Assembly: GCF_005233835.1 (NCBI RefSeq)
Contig: NZ_SZQA01000018.1
Coordinates: forward strand, 1 to 64,000
Length of the DNA stretch: 64,000 bases
Reading direction: 5' to 3'
Origin: Herbidospora galbida
GTDB lineage: Bacteria; Actinomycetota; Actinomycetes; Streptosporangiales; Streptosporangiaceae
In this document: piece after piece, positions 33,911-41,978 of the stretch
Numbering within the stretch: position 1 is the first letter of the stretch
Layout: each line of letters starts with the position of its first letter
The notes under the pieces: model-generated
The model's database searches: none
What the model saw: only the letters and a program-made list of their open reading frames with translations
What the model was told of the DNA's origin: nothing
Translations under genes and position numbers: made by a program

Positions 33911-35914
33911 ATGACGACCGATCGCCTGCTCGGTATGGTCCCCGATGGTCAGGGCGGGACGCCCGAGGGGCAGGGCAGGCTCGTCGGCCGCCGCTACCGG
34001 CTGCTCTCGCCGGTAGGCCGGGGCGGCATGGGCATGGTGTGGCACGCGCACGACGTGCTGCTCGACCGCGACGTCGCGGTCAAGGAGCTGATCCTCCCCT
34101 ACGGCCTCGACCAGCAGGGCCGCCAGACCGCCCACACCCGCATGCTCCGCGAGGCCCGTTCGGCCGCGCGGCTGAGCCACCCGGGCATCGTGACCGTCCA
34201 CGACGTCGTCGAGGAAGACGGCCGCCCGTGGATCGTGATGGAGCTGGTCCGGGCCTGGTCGCTGGAGCAGGCGGTGCGCCAGAGCGGGCCGCTGCCGGTC
34301 GTCCAGGCCGCCGAGATCGGCATAAGGGTCCTCGACGCGCTGCGCCACGCGCACGCCGCCGGGATCCTGCACCGCGACGTCAAGCCCGGCAACGTGCTGC
34401 TGACGGCCGACCGCGTGGTCCTCACCGACTTCGGCATCGCCGCCATCGAGGGCGACGTCTCGATCACCCACCCGGGCCTGCTGATGGGCTCCCCGGCCTA
34501 CATCCCGCCGGAGCGGCTCCAGGGCCGCCCGATCACGTTCGCCGCCGACCTGTGGTCGTTCGGCGCCACGCTGTACGCGGCGGTGGAGGGCCGGCCCCCG
34601 TACGAGGGACCCGACGCCGTCGCCGTGCTGGGCGCGGTGCTGACCCAGGAGCCCAACCGCCCCGGGCGGGCGGGCGCGCTGATGGGCGTCATCGAGGGGC
34701 TGCTGCGCAAGAACCCGGCCGACCGGCTGCCCGCCGCGCAGGTGTCGGACATGCTCGAACACGTGCTGCGCCAGCACGGCGTCGGCGTCCGCCCGACCGC
34801 CCCGCCGCAGTCGCCGCCACAGTCGCCGCCACAGTCCTCGCCGCAGCCCTCCCCGGCGCCGACCCCCGCCGACCAGACCCCGGTTCAGATGATGCCGCCG
34901 CTCGACCCGCCCTCCGGCCCGATGCCCTCGCGCATCATCGAGACCCCGTCGGGCCCGGTCCGGGTGCCCTACGACCCCAACAGCCCGTCGGGCGGCTACC
35001 CGATGAGCGCCCCCAGGCCCGACCCGCTGAGCAGCCCCACCGGCGACATCACCTCGACGGGCGGCGTGTCGTTCTTCGCGCCGATCACCCCGTCGAAGCC
35101 CGGCGGCCCGAGCCGTCCGGCGCCCGCCGGGGTGGGGCAGACCTCGGGCGGCTGGCCGACGCCCGACCAGAAGGACCTGCCCGAGTTCGGCGACCTGGGC
35201 AAGGAGACCCGCGCCGGGAAGCCCTTCGACGCGCCGGCCGACAAGACCGCCGAGCGGAAGCCCCCCGCGCCGCGCGCCTCCCGCCGCCGCAAAGACCCCG
35301 ACGACGACCGGGGCAGCCGCAGCAGCCTGCTCGCGGTGGTCGCGGCCATCGCCGTGATCGCGGTCGTGGTGCTGGTGCTGTTGATCATGGTGCCGGGTGA
35401 CACCCCGCCCGCCGAACCGCAGAACCAGGTAGTGGCGACCGGTCCGGCCACCGGCGGCGACGGGCCGGCCGTGCCCGCCTCGCCCGAGGGCGAGCTGCCC
35501 GAGGGGTTCCGCAACCACACGGTCGGCAACGTCACCGTCGCGGTCCCCGACACCTGGAAGGTCGCCGCACAGGACGGCGCGGTCGTGCTGACCGGCCCGA
35601 AGGACAGCGGCCAGAGCGGCCTGATCGAGGAGATCCCCGACGGAAGCCTCGACGCGCTGAAGGCGACCGAGAGCAAGGCCTCCTTCGAGGAGTACACCCA
35701 GCTCGCGCTGGCCCAGGTCGACTACCGCTGGCCGGCCGCCGAGTGGGAGTACACCCACCGCGACGCCGCGAACGTGACCGTCCACACGGCCGTCCGCTAT
35801 GTCACGGCCGAGGGCCGCGCCTACGCGATCACCTACACGGCGCCCGACTACGACTGGACCGAGAGCGCCGCGAGCGTCCGCGCGACCCTGTGGAACTCCT
35901 TCAGCCCGGCCTAA
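33911..35914 (+). CDS. Membrane Ser/Thr protein kinase (PknB-type)
   Basis: 667 aa. The kinase domain covers about residues 28-285: GRGGMGMVWHA glycine loop, K58 in VAVKEL, HRDVKPGNVLL, LTDFGIA, and GSPAYIPPERL activation loop. A long Pro/Gln/Ser-rich linker (residues about 300-465) contains repeats of PPQSPPQS. One membrane helix lies near residues 471-495 (LLAVVAAIAVIAVVVLVLL), then an extracellular domain of about 170 residues with no PASTA repeats and one compact fold (VTVAVPDTWKVAAQDG). It senses something outside and phosphorylates cytoplasmic targets. A tandem TTTGACCCT (33815 and 33826) lies upstream. Confidence 0.9.
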   Translation: MTTDRLLGMVPDGQGGTPEGQGRLVGRRYRLLSPVGRGGMGMVWHAHDVLLDRDVAVKELILPYGLDQQGRQTAHTRMLREARSAARLSHPGIVTVHDVVEEDGRPWIVMELVRAWSLEQAVRQSGPLPVVQAAEIGIRVLDALRHAHAAGILHRDVKPGNVLLTADRVVLTDFGIAAIEGDVSITHPGLLMGSPAYIPPERLQGRPITFAADLWSFGATLYAAVEGRPPYEGPDAVAVLGAVLTQEPNRPGRAGALMGVIEGLLRKNPADRLPAAQVSDMLEHVLRQHGVGVRPTAPPQSPPQSPPQSSPQPSPAPTPADQTPVQMMPPLDPPSGPMPSRIIETPSGPVRVPYDPNSPSGGYPMSAPRPDPLSSPTGDITSTGGVSFFAPITPSKPGGPSRPAPAGVGQTSGGWPTPDQKDLPEFGDLGKETRAGKPFDAPADKTAERKPPAPRASRRRKDPDDDRGSRSSLLAVVAAIAVIAVVVLVLLIMVPGDTPPAEPQNQVVATGPATGGDGPAVPASPEGELPEGFRNHTVGNVTVAVPDTWKVAAQDGAVVLTGPKDSGQSGLIEEIPDGSLDALKATESKASFEEYTQLALAQVDYRWPAAEWEYTHRDAANVTVHTAVRYVTAEGRAYAITYTAPDYDWTESAASVRATLWNSFSPA

Positions 35915-35927
35915 ATCCGTTTCAACC

Positions 35928-35964
35928 GCTGTCATGAGCCATGCCAGACTTCGCTCATGACAGC
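35928..35964. promoter_or_regulatory. 11-bp inverted repeat enclosing the MFS start codon, with an 8-codon upstream ORF
   Basis: GCTGTCATGAG (35928-35938) and CTCATGACAGC (35954-35964) are perfect complements around a 15-base loop. The right arm contains the ATG (35957) of the MFS gene. The left arm contains another ATG (35934) that opens an 8-codon frame, MSHARLRS, whose TGA (35958-35960) overlaps the MFS ATG. A folded mRNA would hide the MFS start, and translating the mini-ORF would open it. The element also follows the kinase stop by 13 bp and could act as its terminator. Confidence 0.5.
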
Positions 35965-37216
35965 GATCCCCCTCGCATCCCACCAGAAGGTGCAACGCCG
36001 TACTCTCGGGGTGCTCTCCCTGGTCCAGATCGTCTCCGGGGTCGGGATCGCCGTGGTGCTCGCGCTGAGCTCCCTCATGGTGTACGAACTCTCGGGCTCC
36101 GAGGCGATCAGCGGCCTGGCCGGCACGGCCACCGTCCTGGGCACCGCGTTGATGGCGCTCCCGGCGGCCAGGGCCGCCGACGGCGGCGGCCGCAGGGCCG
36201 GGCTGTCCCTCGCCTACGGAGCCGCCCTCCTCGGCTGCGTGGCGGCGGTGGCGTCGATGGAACTCGGATCGTGGCCGCTGCTGCTGCTCTCGCTGGTCTT
36301 CATCGGCGCGGGCAGCGCCGGAAACCTGTCGGCCCGCTACGCCGCCACCGACCTCGCCCCGCCCGGCCGGACCGCCCGCCACCTGTCGCTCGTCGTCTGG
36401 GCGGCCACGATCGGCAGCGTCGCGGGCCCCAACCTGGCCCACCCGGCCGACCTGCTCGGCATGGACTGGGGGCTGGCGCACTCGGCCGGCCCGTTCGCGC
36501 TGGCCGCGGCCGCGTTCGCGGTCTCCCTGGTGGTGATCAACGCGGGGCTGCGGCCCGACCCGCTGCTGCTGGCCCGTCAGGCCCGTGAGGTGACCGTCGC
36601 CCGGAGGCGGCAGCCGCTGCGGGAGGCCGTGGAGACGGTGAAGGCGACCCCGGCGGCCCGGACGGGCCTGCTGACGATCGCGGCGGGACACACCGCGATG
36701 GTGTCGGTGATGTCGATGACGCCCGTCCACCTCGACCACGGGCACGCCGACATCTCGGTCATCGGGATGGTGCTGAGCCTGCACATCGCCGGGATGTTCA
36801 TGTTCTCCCCGCTGGTCGGCTGGGCCGCCGACCGCCTCGGCCGGGGCGTGGTCGCGGCGACCGGCATGGGCGTCCTGGTGGCGGCCGGGCTGCTGGCCGC
36901 CCTCGGCGGGCACGACGTCCCCGTGATCACGGCGGGCCTGATCCTGCTGGGCCTGGGCTGGTCGTGCTCCCTCGTCGCGGGTTCGGCGATGCTGACCGAG
37001 GCGGTCGACCTGGAGCGCCGCCCGGCCGTCCAGGGCCTGTCGGATCTGACGATGAACGTCTGCGGCGCGGCCGGCGCGCTGCTGGCCGGGGCGATCGTCG
37101 GCACGATCTCCTACCCGGCCCTCGGCCTGATCACCGCGGCCCTGACCGGGCTCACCGGAGTGGTCATCTGGCGCCGGCGCACGCCGGCGCCCGCCGCGCG
37201 TCCTTCCGAGGCCTGA
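35957..37216 (+). CDS. MFS transporter
   Basis: 419 aa with about 12 membrane helices. The MFS motif A-like loop between helices 2 and 3 reads PAARAADGGGRRAGL and its second-half copy is VGWAADRLGRGVV, after MFMFSPLVG. The tail is polar. It resembles actinobacterial drug-efflux-type MFS proteins; no substrate can be assigned. The start sits inside an 11-bp inverted repeat with only a weak SD, so expression may be controlled by mRNA folding. GTG 35987 is an alternative start. Confidence 0.83.
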   Translation: MTAIPLASHQKVQRRTLGVLSLVQIVSGVGIAVVLALSSLMVYELSGSEAISGLAGTATVLGTALMALPAARAADGGGRRAGLSLAYGAALLGCVAAVASMELGSWPLLLLSLVFIGAGSAGNLSARYAATDLAPPGRTARHLSLVVWAATIGSVAGPNLAHPADLLGMDWGLAHSAGPFALAAAAFAVSLVVINAGLRPDPLLLARQAREVTVARRRQPLREAVETVKATPAARTGLLTIAAGHTAMVSVMSMTPVHLDHGHADISVIGMVLSLHIAGMFMFSPLVGWAADRLGRGVVAATGMGVLVAAGLLAALGGHDVPVITAGLILLGLGWSCSLVAGSAMLTEAVDLERRPAVQGLSDLTMNVCGAAGALLAGAIVGTISYPALGLITAALTGLTGVVIWRRRTPAPAARPSEA

Positions 37217-37227
37217 CGGCGCCGGCC

Positions 37228-38823
37228 TCACTTGGCGTCGGCGTAGCAGGTCACCGGTATCGCCTCCATGGGGAACCTCACCGCGGTCGCGCCGAACAGC
37301 AGGCGGGTCGCCTCCTCCGCGCTCGCCTCGATGGCGGCGGCCACCTCTCCGGCCTGCTCTTCCGGGCAGTGGATCATGACCTCGTCGTGCTGGAAGAACA
37401 CCAGCTTCGCGGGTTCCCTGAGACGGCCGCGCAGCACGGCCATCAGGGTGAGGGCCCATTCGGCGGCGGTGGCCTGGACGACGAAGTTGCGGGTGAAGCG
37501 GCCCCGGTCGCGGGCCGCGCGGCCCCCCTCGGGCCCGGAGACGACGGCCCGCCAGCGGTCGGACGGCGGCGGGCTGGTGCGGCCGAGCCACGAGCGGACC
37601 ACCCGGCCCTCCTCCCCGGCGCGGGCGGCGTCTTCGACGAACGCGTAGGCCTGCGGGAAGCGGGTGCGCATCACGGCCAGCAGTTTGGGGGCGTCGCCGC
37701 TGGTGCCGCCGTACATGGCCGACAGCATGGCGATCTTGGCGGCGTCGCGCTGGCCGCCGAACGCCTGGGCCAGCGCGGCGTAGAGGTCGATCTCCCCGGC
37801 GGCTCGGGCCAGCCCCCGGTCGCCGGCCATCGCGGCCAGCACGCGCGGTTCGAGCTGGGCGGCGTCGGCGACCACGAGCGTCCAGCCGTCGTCGGCGACC
37901 ACCGCCTTCCGCATCACCTTCGGGATCTGCAGCGCCCCTCCTCCGCTGGTCGCCCACCGGCCGCTGACGACCCCGCCCACGACGTATTCGGCCCGGAAGC
38001 GGTCGGCGCGCACCCACTGGTCGGCCCAGACCCAGCCGTGGAAACTGAACAGCCGGGCCAGCTCCTTGTACGCCAGCAACGGCGCCACCCCCGGATGGTC
38101 GACCTCTTTCAGCACGTGGGAGCGGGTCGACGGCACCGGCACCCCGGCCGCCTTGAACGCCTTCACGATCTGCTGCGGCGAGTCGGGGTTGAGCGGCTGG
38201 CCGAACGCCGCCGACACCTGGTCGGCCAGCGCCTGGAGCTTGGGGGGCCGCATGCCGTGGGCGGGGCGCGGCCCAAGCAGGTCGGTCAGCAGGGCCTGGT
38301 GCACCGACTCACGCCACGGCATGCCGTCGTGGCCCATCTCGGCCGCGATCAGCCCGCCGGCCGACTCGGCCGCGACCAGCAGCCGGAACCGCCCCGGTTC
38401 GGGCAGCGCCGCGATGCGGGCGGCCTGCGCGGCGGCGACCTCGTCGACGAGGGCGGCCCCGGGCTCGGCCGGGGCGGGCTCGGGGTCGAACAGCGACCCC
38501 TGGGCGGCCTCGGGGGTCTCGTGGCGGTCTGCGGGCACCGGCAGGCCGTGGAGCCGGGCGTGGGCGGCCTCGGCCGACCGGGGCTCGCCGTAGTGGCCCT
38601 CGGCGGCCAGCAGCAGGTTCTCGGTCAGCGCGACGTCGTGGCAGCGCGCCACCCGTACGCCCCGGGCCAGCAGTCCCGGATAGACCCGCCGCGTGTCGGC
38701 CCACACCCACCGGGGCGCCTCGCGCGCCTCGACCTCGGCCACCGCCGCCGCCAGGTCGGCCACGGGGCCTCCGGGCAGCAGCTCACCGCTGCCGTCTTTC
38801 GCCCCGGAAACCGCAACCTGCAC
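37228..38823 (-). CDS. Short family A DNA polymerase (PolA-like, no 5' nuclease)
   Basis: 531 aa, much shorter than Pol I (about 900 aa), lacking the 5'-3' nuclease. The first 200 residues correspond to a 3'-5' exonuclease-like region with no clear DED-type motifs. The polymerase part has motif A as VVADAAQLEPRVLAAMAGD (usual DYSQIELR), an O-helix region around RDAAKIAMLSAMYGG, and motif C as FFQHDEVMIH. The catalytic aspartates of motifs A and C are kept. Actinobacteria often carry this as a second, orphan polymerase annotated 'bifunctional 3'-5' exonuclease/DNA polymerase'; its role, perhaps in repair, is unproven. It is convergent with the MFS gene, 11 bp apart. Confidence 0.85.
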   Translation of the reverse strand: MQVAVSGAKDGSGELLPGGPVADLAAAVAEVEAREAPRWVWADTRRVYPGLLARGVRVARCHDVALTENLLLAAEGHYGEPRSAEAAHARLHGLPVPADRHETPEAAQGSLFDPEPAPAEPGAALVDEVAAAQAARIAALPEPGRFRLLVAAESAGGLIAAEMGHDGMPWRESVHQALLTDLLGPRPAHGMRPPKLQALADQVSAAFGQPLNPDSPQQIVKAFKAAGVPVPSTRSHVLKEVDHPGVAPLLAYKELARLFSFHGWVWADQWVRADRFRAEYVVGGVVSGRWATSGGGALQIPKVMRKAVVADDGWTLVVADAAQLEPRVLAAMAGDRGLARAAGEIDLYAALAQAFGGQRDAAKIAMLSAMYGGTSGDAPKLLAVMRTRFPQAYAFVEDAARAGEEGRVVRSWLGRTSPPPSDRWRAVVSGPEGGRAARDRGRFTRNFVVQATAAEWALTLMAVLRGRLREPAKLVFFQHDEVMIHCPEEQAGEVAAAIEASAEEATRLLFGATAVRFPMEAIPVTCYADAK

Positions 38824-38856
38824 GGTTCCACCCTGCCAGGCCCCACCGACAATCCC

Positions 38857-40368
38857 TCAGGCCAGCGGGATGATCACCTCGTCCTCGACCGGGGGTTCGA
38901 GCTCCTGGGCGAGGCAGCCGGTCGCGGCGAAGCAGCGGATGCGGAGTTCGCCGGGCGAGACCGAGACGTGCAGGAAGCTCTTGAAGAACGGCGGGGTGTC
39001 CCAGTCGGTGAGCTCGGAGATCCAGCGGTGGAAGAAGCGGCCCACCGGCAGGTGGAAGGGCATCGGCCAGCCGCCGAGGAACCGGGCCGCCCACTTCATC
39101 CGGGCGGTGATCCGCACGGGCGGGGTGTCGCGGACCGGCTCGTTGCCGATCCGCCGCGACATCAGCGCCACGGCCTCTTCAGGCGTCAGGTAGAGCCACT
39201 TCATCCGCAGCTTGCGCGAGTAGAGCAGGCTGTAGAACGACAGCGAGTCGCCGCGCAGCGGGTAGCAGCGGAAGTCGTCTTCGTGGACCTTGTCGACGCG
39301 CGGGATCGTGTGGGTGGCGTGCATGAACGCGCCCCCGCCGCCCGAGACGAGATATTGGATCACCCGCCCGTCGACGTTGACCGGGAACCGCTGGTAGTTG
39401 TGGACGTCGCCGCCGATCGCGGCGACGTAGTTGTGGGCCGGGTCGCGGACGATCTCGTCGACCGTGCCGCCGCCCTCGATCGGGCACGGCTTGTAGTCGT
39501 TGCGCACGTAGATCGGCTTGCCGGTGATGAGCACCTTGGGCCGGGCGTCGGCCGACGACACGTGGCGCAGCCACTCGCCCTGCTCGCGATCGAGCGAGCC
39601 GGTGATGCCGGTGTCGATGCCGACCAGCACGAGTTCGCCGAGGTCGAGCACCCAGTAGGGGGCCGGCTGCCGGGCCTCCTGCGTCGGCTTGCCGCGCAGC
39701 TTCCACGCCTCGGCCAGCGCGGCCTCGTCGATCGCCTCGGGCTTCTTCCAGAGCAGGCCGCGCAGGCCGGCCGGGGAGAGCTTGAAGCCCTCCCGCTCGA
39801 CCTTGAGCGGCTTGGCGCCGCAGAACACCCGCATGAAGCCGCCGAGGCCGTCGTACCAGTCGTGGTTGCCGGGGATGGCGTAGATCGGGGCGTCGTAGTC
39901 CTTGAACGGGCGGAAGAACTTGTCGCAGTAGTCGCTCGCGGCGCCCGTGGGGTAGATCACGTCGCTGGCGATCACCGCGAAGTCGGTCGTCGCGCCCGTT
40001 TTGAGCAGGCCCGGGACGACGGCGTACTGGGAGGCGTCGCCCTCGCCGGTGTCGCCGATGACGATGAACGAGTACTCCGGGCCCGTCTGCCGGGTCATCC
40101 GGAAGTCGGGGTCGGCGCCGTTCTCCCGCAGGGACGCCACCCAGCGGCGGCGGACCTCCGCGGACGGATCGCCGAACAGCCCGGCGAGGATCTCGTTGCG
40201 CGAGCGCCACAGGGTCTTCGGGTGTAACCACGTGAAGGAGTTCTTGCTGGGGCGCAGCGCCTGGAAGCTCCCGATCTCCTGACAGTGCCACCCCGCGCCG
40301 TGTTCGGAGACCCGGGAGGAGACCAGCTTCCCGCGCGCGGCCGCAGCCTCGACGCCGATGTCCGCCAT
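38857..40368 (-). CDS. Calcineurin-type metallophosphatase
   Basis: 503 aa. Metal-binding motifs of the calcineurin-like fold appear in order: VIGDTGEGD (about residue 101), ASDVIYPTGA, PGNHDWYDGLGG (about 180), a late ITGKPIY, and GGDVHNYQRF (about 305). The D-x-D/H, GNHD and GDxH ligands are recognisable, with the first motif altered to GDTGEG. N-terminal and C-terminal regions are specific to a long actinobacterial family. No signal peptide or membrane helix is evident. It could be a phosphodiesterase or phosphatase for an intracellular substrate. It sits 33 bp after the polymerase gene start and 20 bp from the FAD oxidase, all leftward. Confidence 0.82.
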   Translation of the reverse strand: MADIGVEAAAARGKLVSSRVSEHGAGWHCQEIGSFQALRPSKNSFTWLHPKTLWRSRNEILAGLFGDPSAEVRRRWVASLRENGADPDFRMTRQTGPEYSFIVIGDTGEGDASQYAVVPGLLKTGATTDFAVIASDVIYPTGAASDYCDKFFRPFKDYDAPIYAIPGNHDWYDGLGGFMRVFCGAKPLKVEREGFKLSPAGLRGLLWKKPEAIDEAALAEAWKLRGKPTQEARQPAPYWVLDLGELVLVGIDTGITGSLDREQGEWLRHVSSADARPKVLITGKPIYVRNDYKPCPIEGGGTVDEIVRDPAHNYVAAIGGDVHNYQRFPVNVDGRVIQYLVSGGGGAFMHATHTIPRVDKVHEDDFRCYPLRGDSLSFYSLLYSRKLRMKWLYLTPEEAVALMSRRIGNEPVRDTPPVRITARMKWAARFLGGWPMPFHLPVGRFFHRWISELTDWDTPPFFKSFLHVSVSPGELRIRCFAATGCLAQELEPPVEDEVIIPLA

Positions 40369-40388
40369 ACGGTCAATCTTGCTCGGTT

Positions 40389-41918
40389 TCAGGGGACGAG
40401 GACACCGGGGTTCAGAATCCCCATCGGATCGAGACTTTTCTTGATCGCCCGCATGACGCCGACGCCCACGGGGCCGATCTCGGTGGCGTAGGCGGCGCGG
40501 TGGTCGCGGCCGACGCCGTGGTGGTGCGAGATGGTTCCCCCGGCCAGCCCGATCGCCTCGTTGGTCTTGGCCTTGGCGGCCTCCCAGCGGGCCAGCGGGT
40601 CGTCTCCGGCGGCGGTGACGACGGTGAAGTAGAGCGACGCGCCGGTCTCGTAGAGGTGGGAGACGTGGCACATCACGATCACCCGGCCGAGCGCGGCCTC
40701 CAGAGCGAGCCTCACGGCCTCGTAGAGCCGGGGCAGGCCCGACCAGTGGGCGGCGGTCTCCAGGGTCTCCACGGTCGCCCCGGCGGCGATGAGCGCGTCA
40801 CGCAGGTAGGGGCCGCCGAACCGGCCCTCGGCCCAGCGCTCGGCGGGCTCGGCCCCCAGATTCTCGGCGTCGGCGAACCTCGGCGGCTCGCCCCGTTCCC
40901 AGCCCACGACCATCAGGCAGCCCGACCCGCCGCCGATCATGGTCTCGGTCTCGTCGGACAGGCGGATCACCGCGGGGAGCCTGCGCTCCTGGGCCAGTAC
41001 GCGCATCGCCTCGCGCCCCGCCCCGAACGACGGGAACCGCCAGGCGTCCCACTTGCGCCACACGGGCAGGCGGCGCACCCGCAGCCGCATCGAGGTGATC
41101 ACCCCGAACGCCCCCTCGGAGCCGAGCACGACGTGCCGCAGGTCGGGCCCGGCGGCCGAGCGCGGCGCCCGGCCGAGTTCCCAGTCGCCGGCCGGCGTCG
41201 CCACGGTCAGCCCCTCGACCATGTCGTCGAACCGCCCGTAACCGGCGGAAGCCTGCCCCGACGAGCGGGCGGCGGCGAACCCGCCGAGGGTGGCGTACTC
41301 CCACGACTGCGGGAAGTGCCCCAGCGTCAGCCCCCGCGCGTTGAGCAGTTCCTCGGCCTGCGGCCCGCGCAGCCCCGGCTGGAGCTCGGCCAGCATCGAC
41401 TCCTCGTCGACCGACACCAGTTTGTCGAGCCGCCGCAGATCGAGCGTGACCACTCCGGTGTAGCCGTCGATGTCGGGCGTGACGCCGCCGACGACGGACG
41501 TCCCGCCGCCGAACGGCACCACCGCGACCATCTCGTCGGAGCAGATCCGGAGCACCTCGGAGACCTCGTGGTGCGACCCGGGCAGCACGACGGCGTCGGG
41601 GGCGTCGGAACCGTCACCCCTCCGCATCTTCAGGAGGTCTGGTGTGGATTTGCCCCTCGTGTGGCGGATACGAGCATCAGCATCGGTTCGCACCCTCTCT
41701 GCGCCTACGATGGACCGCAACGAGTCCAGCACGAAGGGTGACAGGCCGGACGCGGAAAGCCGCACATCGCCGAATCCCGCCGGTTCTTCGGCCGACGGGG
41801 TGACGCCCAGCGCCTCCGCGAGCAGCTCCAGCACCTCCGGGGCGAGCCCGGTCGCCTTGCCGGGGTCACCCCAGCCCGACCAGAGCATGGGCTGCACGGG
41901 GGTACGCGGAGTCTCCAC
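40389..41918 (-). CDS. FAD-linked oxidase, alkyl-DHAP synthase-like
   Basis: 509 aa from GTG 41918, with GAGAGG 10 bases ahead. A VAO-type FAD domain holds VPFGGGTSVVGGV (pyrophosphate loop, residues about 133-145) and EYATLGGFAAARSSGQAS. The C-terminal substrate domain ends with GGTISHHHGVGRDH and LDPMGILNPGVL, which is the alkyldihydroxyacetonephosphate synthase (AGPS) signature. AGPS makes the ether bond of ether lipids; bacterial homologues may instead be glycolate/lactate oxidase-like. It is divergent from GlpD, which handles glycerol 3-phosphate/DHAP, supporting a glycerophospholipid link. Confidence 0.85.
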   Translation of the reverse strand: METPRTPVQPMLWSGWGDPGKATGLAPEVLELLAEALGVTPSAEEPAGFGDVRLSASGLSPFVLDSLRSIVGAERVRTDADARIRHTRGKSTPDLLKMRRGDGSDAPDAVVLPGSHHEVSEVLRICSDEMVAVVPFGGGTSVVGGVTPDIDGYTGVVTLDLRRLDKLVSVDEESMLAELQPGLRGPQAEELLNARGLTLGHFPQSWEYATLGGFAAARSSGQASAGYGRFDDMVEGLTVATPAGDWELGRAPRSAAGPDLRHVVLGSEGAFGVITSMRLRVRRLPVWRKWDAWRFPSFGAGREAMRVLAQERRLPAVIRLSDETETMIGGGSGCLMVVGWERGEPPRFADAENLGAEPAERWAEGRFGGPYLRDALIAAGATVETLETAAHWSGLPRLYEAVRLALEAALGRVIVMCHVSHLYETGASLYFTVVTAAGDDPLARWEAAKAKTNEAIGLAGGTISHHHGVGRDHRAAYATEIGPVGVGVMRAIKKSLDPMGILNPGVLVP

Positions 41919-41940
41919 AGGATGCCGGCCTCTCGATAGG

Positions 41941-41954
41941 TTACCCAAGGGTAA
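41941..41954. promoter_or_regulatory. Dyad TTACCC-AA-GGGTAA between the FAD oxidase and glpD
   Basis: Six-base perfect arms around AA lie in the 60-bp divergent region, 25 bp before the glpD ATG and 23 bp before the oxidase GTG. The position suits an operator serving both genes. The sequence does not match a site I can name. Confidence 0.5.
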
Positions 41955-41978
41955 TGCCCGTCCCGATCAAGGAACCGC

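Noticed and set aside
34800-34850. CRISPR-like or minisatellite repeat in the kinase gene
   Set aside because: It is a coding low-complexity linker (PPQS repeats) between kinase domain and membrane helix, common in PknB-like proteins.
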